From a virus, in the IMG/VR virus record IMGVR_UViG_3300020455_000892, positions 1 to 64,000 of that record: 64,000 nt of DNA, one strand, 5' to 3'. Shown here piece by piece: positions 52,539-59,670 of the stretch (position 1 is the first letter of the stretch; the number at the start of each line of letters is the position of its first letter). The notes beneath the pieces were generated by a model. That model was not told the origin of the DNA and did no database searches. It saw only the letters and a program-made list of their open reading frames with translations. Made by a program: the position numbers and the translations under genes.

Positions 52539-52967
52539 TTACGACTGTTGTCTGTTAAGTGATTCTATAAGTGCCTTGGAACTGCCAACTCTTACGTTTA
52601 TAATGCCGTTATAGTATTCATCAGTTTTAAGAACTTCACGGTCAAACTGTTCTTTGGCTTCTAAATAGCTTAGTTCGCCTCTGCTGGTGCAGTAGTACAG
52701 TATTTCTCTTGTAAAGTTTTCAGGGCCTAATTGTTCAACATCTTCATTTAAATGGTCACTGCTTCCCCAATAAGTTCGCCAGTCACTTTCTTTAGTTGAA
52801 CGTCTTTTGTTTTTCTTGCCTTTGAGAGGTTTTTTAGTTACTTTAAATTTTGCCAGTTTTTTGCCAATGTACTTTTTGCCGTTTGTGAGGTTGGTAATAA
52901 GATATACAAATCCTATGTATTCCTCACTGATCTCTTCTACTATTTTGCCTTGATAAGTCCATTGCAT
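52539..52967 (-). CDS. GIY-YIG endonuclease-like protein
   Basis: A 142-residue protein with an N-terminal GIY-YIG-type domain: 'GFVYLITNLTNGKKYIGKK' at about 16-34, a K/R-rich segment, and 'WRTYWGSS' at about 63-70, then a helical end. It resembles the small Seg-like nucleases of T4-like marine phages. Such enzymes can be homing endonucleases or DNA-processing factors. It has its own sigma70-type promoter and directly abuts the structured RNA candidate. No interrupted host gene is seen, so a classical intron home is not supported. Confidence 0.75.
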   Translation of the reverse strand: MQWTYQGKIVEEISEEYIGFVYLITNLTNGKKYIGKKLAKFKVTKKPLKGKKNKRRSTKESDWRTYWGSSDHLNEDVEQLGPENFTREILYYCTSRGELSYLEAKEQFDREVLKTDEYYNGIINVRVGSSKALIESLNRQQS

Positions 52968-52984
52968 TGTTATTCATTACAACA

Positions 52985-53014
52985 ATTATATATATCTTCT
53001 TTGCCGTTTGTCAA
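52985..53014 (-). promoter_or_regulatory. Sigma70-type early promoter for the GIY-YIG gene
   Basis: Minus-strand TTGACA (53009-53014), an 18-base spacer and TATAAT (52985-52990), both hexamers perfect. TATAAT lies 17 bases before the ATG. Confidence 0.8.
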
Positions 53015-53019
53015 CCGGT

Positions 53020-53712
53020 TTAGTGCATGTTTTTTAAGATTTCCCAAGTTTGTTTATATCCTTGATCAATCTGATGAAAATGTGTACTTGCTTGTGCGGC
53101 TGTAAAATCATTACCGCCTGGGTTGCAATGGTCACCAAAATAAATTGTTGTACCTTCTTGTTCTCTTATAGCTTGACTCTTGTCACAGCTTTTCTTAAAA
53201 ATATCTATGCTGGTCTGACCAGCTACTTGTGCAATGCTATCATCGAATTCTTGATTGTAATACATTGCTACTGTATCTCTACCTTTGTTAGTCTTTTCCC
53301 AATTGGCGTATCTAGCACGTTGATCCCAGTTAGCATTACGTCCAACTATGCTAAAGTTTGCAGTACCTGTACGGTGTTCGATATGATTACCAGTCATTTC
53401 AGGATAATCAAAAGTGTGTAAGATAGTTTGTAAAAAAGTTTGTTGAGCTTCTGATAATGTCCAATCGCTTTTGTATACTTCTTTATTACCAACAAACACA
53501 TGGTTACCACTGCAATGATATACTCGTGCAAAACTATTGGTCAAGTCTTCTCCAATTTGTTCAATTGTTTTAGGTCTATCACTTCCTGTTACAATCATAC
53601 ATGTATTGTTTGCAACAAAATCAAACATAAACTCTTCGAAATCTGGCTCTATTGCACGTCTTGGGTCAGTAAGTGTGCCATCAACATCAAACATAAAAAT
53701 TTTATTCGTCAT
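53020..53712 (-). CDS. Phosphomannomutase-like HAD enzyme (eukaryotic PMM type)
   Basis: A 230-residue HAD-superfamily protein. Motif I is 'FMFDVDGTLTDPR' with nucleophile Asp9 and Asp11. 'IVTGSDRPKTIEQIG' is motif II. The cap region has 'EHRTGTANFSIVGRNAN', the block that binds hexose phosphate in alpha-phosphomannomutases (E-F-R-N-G-M-L-N-V-S-P-I-G-R in PMM2), and 'GQTSIDIFKKSCDKSQA' and 'IYFGDHCNPGGND' follow. The order and spacing match PMM rather than bacterial phosphomannomutase. Activity would be mannose-6-P to mannose-1-P, possibly a related sugar. It ends an operon with gp47 and gp46, not the sugar island. Confidence 0.75.
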   Translation of the reverse strand: MTNKIFMFDVDGTLTDPRRAIEPDFEEFMFDFVANNTCMIVTGSDRPKTIEQIGEDLTNSFARVYHCSGNHVFVGNKEVYKSDWTLSEAQQTFLQTILHTFDYPEMTGNHIEHRTGTANFSIVGRNANWDQRARYANWEKTNKGRDTVAMYYNQEFDDSIAQVAGQTSIDIFKKSCDKSQAIREQEGTTIYFGDHCNPGGNDFTAAQASTHFHQIDQGYKQTWEILKNMH

Positions 53713-54049
53713 CTATTTCTTTCATTTGTTCAGGATACCATTTGTGTAGTAAATCGATTGGCAACTTTTTTTGTTTTGTTGGTGCAAAATGTGGCATGTC
53801 TTTTATAGTAAACGTTGGCGACAGTCCTGTGATAGTACTACCGCCGCCTAGCATAGTGCTTGTGCATGTAGCATGTTGTGACAAATCAACTGTATATGCC
53901 ATTGAGCCTTCTGCAAGTGTTCCAATAGTTGCGTCTTCAGGTACAAATGGTGCTTCATTTGCCATCCATGTTTCAAAGTCGTCATCACCTTTGTTACCTT
54001 TATTATTAAAGCTATCTATGTGTATTGTGTATTCGTCATCATCATTCAT
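53702..54049 (-). CDS. Hypothetical acidic protein in the recombination operon
   Basis: A 115-residue protein from the ATG at 54049; the frame extends to a TTG at 54082, which is less likely. Acidic N-terminus ('MNDDDEYTIHIDSFNNKG'), a middle 'STMLGGGSTITGLSPTFTIK' and a C-terminal 'LPIDLLHKWYPEQMKEIDDE'. Overlaps both neighbours by about ten bases, so it is co-transcribed and probably co-translated. No family recognised. Confidence 0.55.
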   Translation of the reverse strand: MNDDDEYTIHIDSFNNKGNKGDDDFETWMANEAPFVPEDATIGTLAEGSMAYTVDLSQHATCTSTMLGGGSTITGLSPTFTIKDMPHFAPTKQKKLPIDLLHKWYPEQMKEIDDE

Positions 54050-54359
54050 TGCTTTGTCCAAATAGTTTATAGTATACGTCAATAGGTAATATCTTGCTTG
54101 TTAGTAATTCTTGTGGATAATATCCGAATAGTTTTTCACCTGTAGTTTTGTACATCTTCTTCTGAAAAGGAGTTTGCTTCCTATTTCCTGTTGCTTCAGT
54201 TTCTCCACACCAATCACATTCTGTACCTTTTGGAAATCCCATAACATCTTGTTGGGATTCACAATAGTGTTCCCAAAATGTATCCTGCTTCCATGCACTT
54301 TGATCATGTCTTGGATCCATCATTTGTTTAATATGTTCTTTAGAGTAATTACTTGGCAT
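54042..54359 (-). CDS. Hypothetical protein with C-x2-C
   Basis: A 105-residue protein starting 'MPSNYSKEHIKQMMDPRHD'. A single C-x2-C ('CDWCGETEATG') could be half of a zinc site. The C-terminus 'YYPQELLTSKILPIDVYYKL' is helical. Its start overlaps gp46 by 11 bases and its end overlaps the next gene. Probably an early protein related to DNA metabolism by context only. Confidence 0.6.
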   Translation of the reverse strand: MPSNYSKEHIKQMMDPRHDQSAWKQDTFWEHYCESQQDVMGFPKGTECDWCGETEATGNRKQTPFQKKMYKTTGEKLFGYYPQELLTSKILPIDVYYKLFGQSNE

Positions 54360-56118
54360 CTACAAACTCCGTATCAGTACTGAATGTAGTAAAGCCACCT
54401 TCTTTGATAACTTGTAGTATTGTGTTTACACGACCTACAAGTTCGTCTCTGTGTGAGATTAAGAAGATGTTTTTACTACGTTCACGTTCTATCTTTTTAA
54501 GTACACCCAATGCACCATCAACACCATTAGTGTCCATACCACTATCAATAAGCTCGTCAATAGCTAAAAAGTTTATTGGTGTGTTCATACTTTCAAAAAC
54601 ATCTCTGAAACTCCAACTAAGTCCTAGTATAAGTCTATTACGTTCTCCTCTGCTAAGATTGTCAAAGTCTAAATCTCTGCCTAACTCTGTTATTTCAACT
54701 GTTAGGTCTGGCTGGAACGCAACCTCATGTGGCAAGCCTAGCTTTGTCAAATAGTAAGCTAATCTACTGTTCAAGTATTGCAAGTTCTGTTCAATAATGC
54801 GTTTTCTAATAAAACTATCTTTGTTTGTTAACAGTTTATACAAAAAGTCCTGATGATCTTTTACTGTATTCAATTGATTCATAGTATCCCAGGTTATCTC
54901 TTGTACGCCAGTTTCTCTTAAACTTTCTATCTGTTCCTGATAAGTGTCAACTTCGCTAGACTTTGTAGTAGCTTGACTACGCAAGTTTTCTAGTTCCATA
55001 TTGTGTTTGTGTGCTTCTGTTTCTGTATTGTAGTGTGTAGCAGGAATCTGTCCAAGTTCTCCAAGTTGTGTAATAGCATCAAACCACTCTTTTTCTTGTT
55101 CATGATTTGTTTTAACTTGCTGTTGAGCATCACTAAGTTGTTCTTGTTTGCTACCTAAAATACTTTCTTGTTTTTCGTCGTGTAAATCTTGTCCGCAAGA
55201 GTGGCACTTGTGGTCTTTCAATAAATTGATTTCTTTGTTAAGTTTATCAATCAGCTTTTGCTGTTTAGTATTATCAGTTTGAATATTAGATAACCAACGT
55301 TCTGCTTCGTCTTTCAGCTTTTTCTTTTCTAGGTAATCACTTAACAGTGTATGATTGCTAAGTTCAGTTTGGATATCTATTTTTTCCAGTGTGTTTATTT
55401 GTTTCTGGATACCTTGGACAGTAGTTTCTTGTTGATCCCGCCAAATTTTCTGCCTGCGTTCCAAATCACTGATACTTTTCTCAATCCTGGAATTTGCTTC
55501 TTCAACTGCATTAATTCGATACTCTTCTTCTTTAATTGCATCTCTCGTTAACCTTTGTTGTTCTTTGAGAACCTCTGCTTTTTCACTAAGCATTGTTATG
55601 CCTAGTAACTGCTCAATAATTGCTCGCTGATCGTTTGCCCGCATACTGAGAAAAGGTTCTGTGTATGTGTTGAGTGCAACAATGTGTTTAAACATGTCAT
55701 GGCTCATACCAAACAGTTTTTCTATTTGTGTCTGAGTTTGACGATTTTCACCTTGTGCTTCGTCTTCTTCAACATTCTCTTCGTTGACATAGTATTTAAG
55801 CACATTAGGCTTTCTACCCCGCTCAATGCGGTATTGAGTACCATCTATTACAAAATCCAGTGTAACCATCATGCTTTTGCCGTTGGTTTTGTTTACTAGA
55901 TTGTCTTTTCTAATATTAGTAAGTGCATTTCCAAATATTGCATAACTGAGTGCATTTATAATAGTAGTCTTGCCAGTACCATTTCTACTACCATCTCCAC
56001 CCAAGTCTACATTGTTTCCAAGTACAAGTGTTAGTCCATTATTAGTAAAACGTACAGCTTGTGTAACGTTGCCAACACTCATAAAGTTTTTTACAGTTAA
56101 ATCTTTGATTACTATCAT
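54349..56118 (-). CDS. 46: Recombination endonuclease subunit gp46 (Rad50/SbcC-like)
   Basis: A 589-residue SMC-like ATPase. The Walker A 'GSRNGTGKTT' lies at 43-52. A long coiled coil follows with a zinc hook 'KCHSCGQ' at about residue 304. The ABC signature 'LSRGERNRLILGLS' and Walker B 'INFLAIDELIDSGMD' are near the C-terminus, and 'LISHRDEL' is the D/H-loop region. With gp47 it forms the nuclease that resects DNA ends for recombination-dependent replication and host DNA breakdown. ATGA-type overlap with gp47. Confidence 0.97.
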   Translation of the reverse strand: MIVIKDLTVKNFMSVGNVTQAVRFTNNGLTLVLGNNVDLGGDGSRNGTGKTTIINALSYAIFGNALTNIRKDNLVNKTNGKSMMVTLDFVIDGTQYRIERGRKPNVLKYYVNEENVEEDEAQGENRQTQTQIEKLFGMSHDMFKHIVALNTYTEPFLSMRANDQRAIIEQLLGITMLSEKAEVLKEQQRLTRDAIKEEEYRINAVEEANSRIEKSISDLERRQKIWRDQQETTVQGIQKQINTLEKIDIQTELSNHTLLSDYLEKKKLKDEAERWLSNIQTDNTKQQKLIDKLNKEINLLKDHKCHSCGQDLHDEKQESILGSKQEQLSDAQQQVKTNHEQEKEWFDAITQLGELGQIPATHYNTETEAHKHNMELENLRSQATTKSSEVDTYQEQIESLRETGVQEITWDTMNQLNTVKDHQDFLYKLLTNKDSFIRKRIIEQNLQYLNSRLAYYLTKLGLPHEVAFQPDLTVEITELGRDLDFDNLSRGERNRLILGLSWSFRDVFESMNTPINFLAIDELIDSGMDTNGVDGALGVLKKIERERSKNIFLISHRDELVGRVNTILQVIKEGGFTTFSTDTEFVDAK

Positions 56119-57131
56119 AGGTTGTTATATATGTCCACTAGCAGTTTCTTATCTATTAGATCGCTGTCCACAGCATTTAAACTATTATACACTATTTGGT
56201 CTACATTTTCAACTTCAATATCTTCTACTACTCGCCAATCTTGTGCATGTTCTTCTTTCTTAGTAGGCATAAGTGTTATCTCTCTTACGCCATACTGTTG
56301 ACTAAATGTTTCTTTAATAAATGTTGCTTCTTCATAACTTATTGCAATATCCAGTGTAGCTCTACAATAAGTTTTGTTGTTGAGTATTACATCTGGTTCA
56401 TCAATCAGTCTGCTCAAACTTACTGTTCTATAACGTGGACCTGCAAAGTCTATGTACTCAGGTTTACCTCCCCACTCTAATACCATCATACCACGCTCGT
56501 CGTCCCAAGCATCAGCATAGTTGTGTGGAAAAGGTGATCCCAAGTAATGTACATTGCCTTTGTTTTGCCGTTTGTGAAAATGTCCAGTAAACACATACTC
56601 TGGACCTTGCAAGTGTTCTGCATTCAGTTGTCCGTGGTCTGGCATTTCTACCATAGCATTCATTTTAAAGTAAGGAAGTTCGAAGTGTCCAAACATATAT
56701 CTACATTTTGTTTTGCTTATGTGTGTCCACTCATCTCCAACTAACCACGGAACAAGTGCAACATCATCTTGTACAAGTGTTTGCTCGTTTATAAGATGAA
56801 CATTCTCAAACAGTTCTGCATAAGGTAAACTGTTATAGTCACGTTTTTCTCTGTAATATAAATCATGATTGCCAGTAATCATGTATACTTGCTTAAATGC
56901 ACGACTGAGCTTTGCTACGTTTTCCACACTATAGTTAAGTGTACTCACGTTTACACTAGCACGATGATGGTGCCAATCTCCTAAGAATATACAAGTTTCA
57001 CAGTTTTGCTCTTTGGCTTGTTCAACAAACCAATCAACAAATTCTACACAATCGCGATTGTGTTGTTTGCTATTATTCTTGTTTCCGAAATGTATGTCCG
57101 TGAAACAAGCCGCACGGTTAAAGAATGTCAT
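56115..57131 (-). CDS. 47: Recombination endonuclease subunit gp47 (Mre11/SbcD-like)
   Basis: A 338-residue calcineurin-like phosphoesterase. Metal-binding motifs are in order: 'FTDIHFG' (Asp12, His14), 'FLGDWHHHR' (Asp52), 'ITGNHDLYY' (Asn88-His89-Asp90) and 'YVFTGHFHKRQ'. Nuclease partner of gp46, and first gene of the early operon gp47-gp46-54359-54049-PMM. It has a near-consensus sigma70 promoter. Confidence 0.97.
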   Translation of the reverse strand: MTFFNRAACFTDIHFGNKNNSKQHNRDCVEFVDWFVEQAKEQNCETCIFLGDWHHHRASVNVSTLNYSVENVAKLSRAFKQVYMITGNHDLYYREKRDYNSLPYAELFENVHLINEQTLVQDDVALVPWLVGDEWTHISKTKCRYMFGHFELPYFKMNAMVEMPDHGQLNAEHLQGPEYVFTGHFHKRQNKGNVHYLGSPFPHNYADAWDDERGMMVLEWGGKPEYIDFAGPRYRTVSLSRLIDEPDVILNNKTYCRATLDIAISYEEATFIKETFSQQYGVREITLMPTKKEEHAQDWRVVEDIEVENVDQIVYNSLNAVDSDLIDKKLLVDIYNNL

Positions 57132-57164
57132 GGATTTCCGTTCACTCAGTTTAAACTTTCACTT

Positions 57165-57193
57165 AGTATAGCTTCATAACTATACATTGTCAA
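57165..57193 (-). promoter_or_regulatory. Sigma70-type early promoter for gp47/gp46
   Basis: Minus-strand TTGACA (57188-57193), 17-base spacer and TATACT (57165-57170), the same hexamers as the hldD promoter. It lies 34 bases before the gp47 ATG. Confidence 0.85.
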
Positions 57194-57196
57194 TAC

Positions 57197-58075
57197 CTAA
57201 ACGTTGTATCCGTGTTCTTTACGTTCTTTGTCAGCTTTTTCGTCCCATTTGGCTCTTTCTGCCATCTCATGTTCAATTTGGCGTGTCCAACTAGGCATTT
57301 GACCTGCTTCTTGCAATAGGTCATCTCTTATGTTTTGATTACGTTTCTCTAGGTTAAGCACCCTAGTAAAACTGTTAGTAACTGCCGCTGTATAGTATGC
57401 AAATGGATTTTCACTTTTCAGTTCGTTAAACTGCAATCCAATCTGCGATAGTTGCAATAATGCATGACTACGCATCTCATCTACATATGTATATCCACGC
57501 CAGTTGCTACGCATACTGTAACGTTCGCAAAGTTTAATATACATCTTTGCTAAATTATTTGTAATTTTACCATGTTGTGTATTAAATTTACCGTTATCTA
57601 ATCCACCTTCCCAATGACTACGCAAACATTCTTTTATGTCATCATTGATATAAGCATAATGTTTAAAAGGTGGAAAGTTGCATTTACTATGATGATCAGC
57701 AGTTGTTTTAGGTTTATTTTTTCTACCAGGTTCCAATGGTATATGATCATAAGTCATCAATCTAAAAACTAATGATTTCTCTTCAATTGTGTTTGGATCG
57801 ATTTTAAAATTAATCTGTTTTGGTTTTTGACTTTGTTTTCTACTACTGTTGTCATACCATTCTAAATATGCTGTTTCATATGCTTGAGTACTTAATTGCC
57901 TAGCTCTATTTTCTTTAGCAGTTTGTATTACTTCTGGAAGTTTAATATCATCTATTGATTCTACTATTGTATCAAACCTACTATATTCATCGTCTAAGAC
58001 ATAACAATAGCTTAATTTGCTTTTGTGTATTTCTTTAAGCATATCTTTGTTGTTTAAATAATTTTGTTTCCTCAT
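57197..58075 (-). CDS. 55: Late-transcription sigma factor gp55
   Basis: A 292-residue T4 gp55-type sigma factor. The core is 'NLAKMYIKLCERYSMRSNWR' then 'GYTYVDEMRSHALLQLSQIG' and 'ENPFAYYTAAVTNSFTRVLN', equivalent to sigma region 2, which recognises the TATAAATA late promoter. A long, charged N-terminal part (about 1-150) precedes it and is larger than in T4 (185 residues in all). Its presence fits the many NATAAATA elements in the window. Transcribed from a perfect sigma70-type promoter. Confidence 0.9.
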   Translation of the reverse strand: MRKQNYLNNKDMLKEIHKSKLSYCYVLDDEYSRFDTIVESIDDIKLPEVIQTAKENRARQLSTQAYETAYLEWYDNSSRKQSQKPKQINFKIDPNTIEEKSLVFRLMTYDHIPLEPGRKNKPKTTADHHSKCNFPPFKHYAYINDDIKECLRSHWEGGLDNGKFNTQHGKITNNLAKMYIKLCERYSMRSNWRGYTYVDEMRSHALLQLSQIGLQFNELKSENPFAYYTAAVTNSFTRVLNLEKRNQNIRDDLLQEAGQMPSWTRQIEHEMAERAKWDEKADKERKEHGYNV

Positions 58076-58097
58076 CGTAATTCCTTATTCTGATTTC

Positions 58098-58126
58098 ATT
58101 ATACACAATTTAATTCGAGTTGTCAA
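58098..58126 (-). promoter_or_regulatory. Perfect sigma70 consensus promoter for gp55
   Basis: Minus-strand TTGACA (58121-58126), 17-base spacer and TATAAT (58098-58103). Both hexamers and the spacing are ideal. 22 bases separate the -10 from the ATG. Confidence 0.9.
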
Positions 58127-58147
58127 TAACTACACATATAATTATTC

Positions 58148-58155
58148 TATAAATA
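58148..58155 (+). promoter_or_regulatory. Late promoter TATAAATA for the rightward baseplate operon
   Basis: Perfect plus-strand TATAAATA, 18 bases before the ATG at 58174, with AGGAG (58163-58167) well spaced for translation. Confidence 0.85.
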
Positions 58156-58173
58156 CAACTATAGGAGACACCA

Positions 58174-58767
58174 ATGAGAATATCGCATTTGAAAGAAGAT
58201 ATTGCAAAAGATGTTGCTGTATTTTACGGTGGCAGATTCCAGCCTATGCACAAAGGTCATAACAAAGTGTATATGGGTTTGGTAGAGCAATTTGGTTCCT
58301 CTAACGTATTTATCGCTACTACAGTTAGCAAGACAGCAACACCGGAACGTGATCCATTTTCGTTTGAGGAAAAGAGAAAAATAATGAATGAGATGTTTAA
58401 CATTCCTACTAGCAATGTTATTCAAACACAACCTTACAGACCAGATGTAAGTTTAACCGGAAAAGACCCTAACAACACTGCGGTAATATTAGTTTTTAGT
58501 GCTAAAGATGCTGGCAGACTCAAGCGTGGAGGTTTCCTCAGAGATTATGTACCAGGTGCTGAAATGGTGCCTAGTGACCAAGGTGCATACATATTAGAAG
58601 TACCAATCCAAGAAGGTGGCATGAGTGCTACAGACTTTCGAAATGGTATGAAAAATGACAGTCTAAATGACAATCAAAAAGTTATGCTGTTTAGAGAATT
58701 TTTTGGTTCTATTGAGCCAAAAACATACGAATTTGTAAGGGATAAACTAAATGCCGGTACTAGCTGA
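58174..58767 (+). CDS. Cytidylyltransferase-fold nucleotidyltransferase
   Basis: A 197-residue protein. 'AVFYGGRFQPMHKGHNKVY' (about 15-33) holds the H-x-G-H nucleotide-binding motif, and 'GGMSATDFRNGM' (about 149-160) resembles the I-S-S-T-x-x-R block of NMN/pantetheine adenylyltransferases. It differs from NadM in the middle. Similar proteins are found beside structural genes in marine T4-like phages, without known function. It is the first gene of a late operon of baseplate genes, and its last 17 bases overlap the next gene. Confidence 0.8.
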   Translation: MRISHLKEDIAKDVAVFYGGRFQPMHKGHNKVYMGLVEQFGSSNVFIATTVSKTATPERDPFSFEEKRKIMNEMFNIPTSNVIQTQPYRPDVSLTGKDPNNTAVILVFSAKDAGRLKRGGFLRDYVPGAEMVPSDQGAYILEVPIQEGGMSATDFRNGMKNDSLNDNQKVMLFREFFGSIEPKTYEFVRDKLNAGTS

Positions 58768-59368
58768 AAATAGAGCAAGACTAATGTTAAAACCTGGTGC
58801 AAGAAGCATTTACTTCAATGGTAATAGTATATTGTCTCCTCTAGTACCACATCATGGTATTATGTTTCCAATACAACCTGACATCACATATTCACAAAGT
58901 GTATCATATACTCCATATGACCTTACACATACCAACTATACATTCCAAGCATATAGAAATACACCTAGTCCTGATATACAGTTGACTTGTCAATTTGCTA
59001 GTGTTACAGATGAAGAAGCTAGATATACATATGCAGTGATACATTTTTTAAGAAGTGTTTCCAAAATGTGGTTTGGAGCAAATGAAGGCGCAAGCGGTGT
59101 TGCACCTGGTACACCTCCTCCTGTTTTATTGTTTAGTGCATTTGGTCAACAACAATTTTCAAATATTCCGGTAGTAGTTACACAGTTTAGTACGACTTAT
59201 GATAGTAATGTAGACTTAAAATTAATCGATGGTAATTTACAAATTCCAGCAATGATGAATATGTTTATTGGAATTGCAGTTCAACAAAATCCAGATAGAC
59301 AAAAGAACGTGTATAGTACTACTGATTTCATATCAGGTAGATTATATGGCGAGCAAGGATTTATTTAA
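58751..59368 (+). CDS. Baseplate/tail-tube cap protein (gp48/gp54-like)
   Basis: A 205-residue beta-rich protein. 'ITYSQSVSYTPYDLTHTNYT' and 'FSNIPVVVTQFSTTYDSNVD' resemble tail-tube-type or tube-initiator folds of baseplate cap proteins. T4 gp48 and gp54 are larger (about 320-365), so this is a reduced relative or an analogue. It sits directly before gp53 and the hub, which supports a baseplate role. The exact T4 counterpart is uncertain. Confidence 0.5.
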   Translation: MPVLAENRARLMLKPGARSIYFNGNSILSPLVPHHGIMFPIQPDITYSQSVSYTPYDLTHTNYTFQAYRNTPSPDIQLTCQFASVTDEEARYTYAVIHFLRSVSKMWFGANEGASGVAPGTPPPVLLFSAFGQQQFSNIPVVVTQFSTTYDSNVDLKLIDGNLQIPAMMNMFIGIAVQQNPDRQKNVYSTTDFISGRLYGEQGFI

Positions 59369-59670
59369 TGGCTACAAGATATAATGAAAGAAGTAATTAC
59401 GCAGGTACAAGTCAAAACAAAAAGTATCTAGAATTATACGACCCACCGCTAACTACTGAAACACTTTCTGAACAGACAGTAACATTTGTAATAGAAGCAA
59501 AATACAATAGACGTCCTGATTTACTTGCATTTGATATGTATGGAAGTCCAAAAATCTGGTGGGTGTTTGCACACTACAACAGAGATCAATTAAAAGACCC
59601 TGTGATGGATTTTACGTCAGGTCTTAAAATAAAAGCACCAAAGACGTTTAGAGTATTAGGGGCTACCTAA
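59368..59670 (+). CDS. 53: Baseplate wedge protein gp53-like
   Basis: A 100-residue protein with the gp53 signature: 'AKYNRRPDLLAFDMYGSPKI', 'WWVFAHYNRDQLKDPVMDF' and a closing 'GLKIKAPKTF'. T4 gp53 (196 residues) has an extra LysM-like domain that is absent here. It overlaps both neighbours by one base (TAATG), so it is translationally coupled with them. Part of the wedge that joins the hub. Confidence 0.85.
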   Translation: MATRYNERSNYAGTSQNKKYLELYDPPLTTETLSEQTVTFVIEAKYNRRPDLLAFDMYGSPKIWWVFAHYNRDQLKDPVMDFTSGLKIKAPKTFRVLGAT

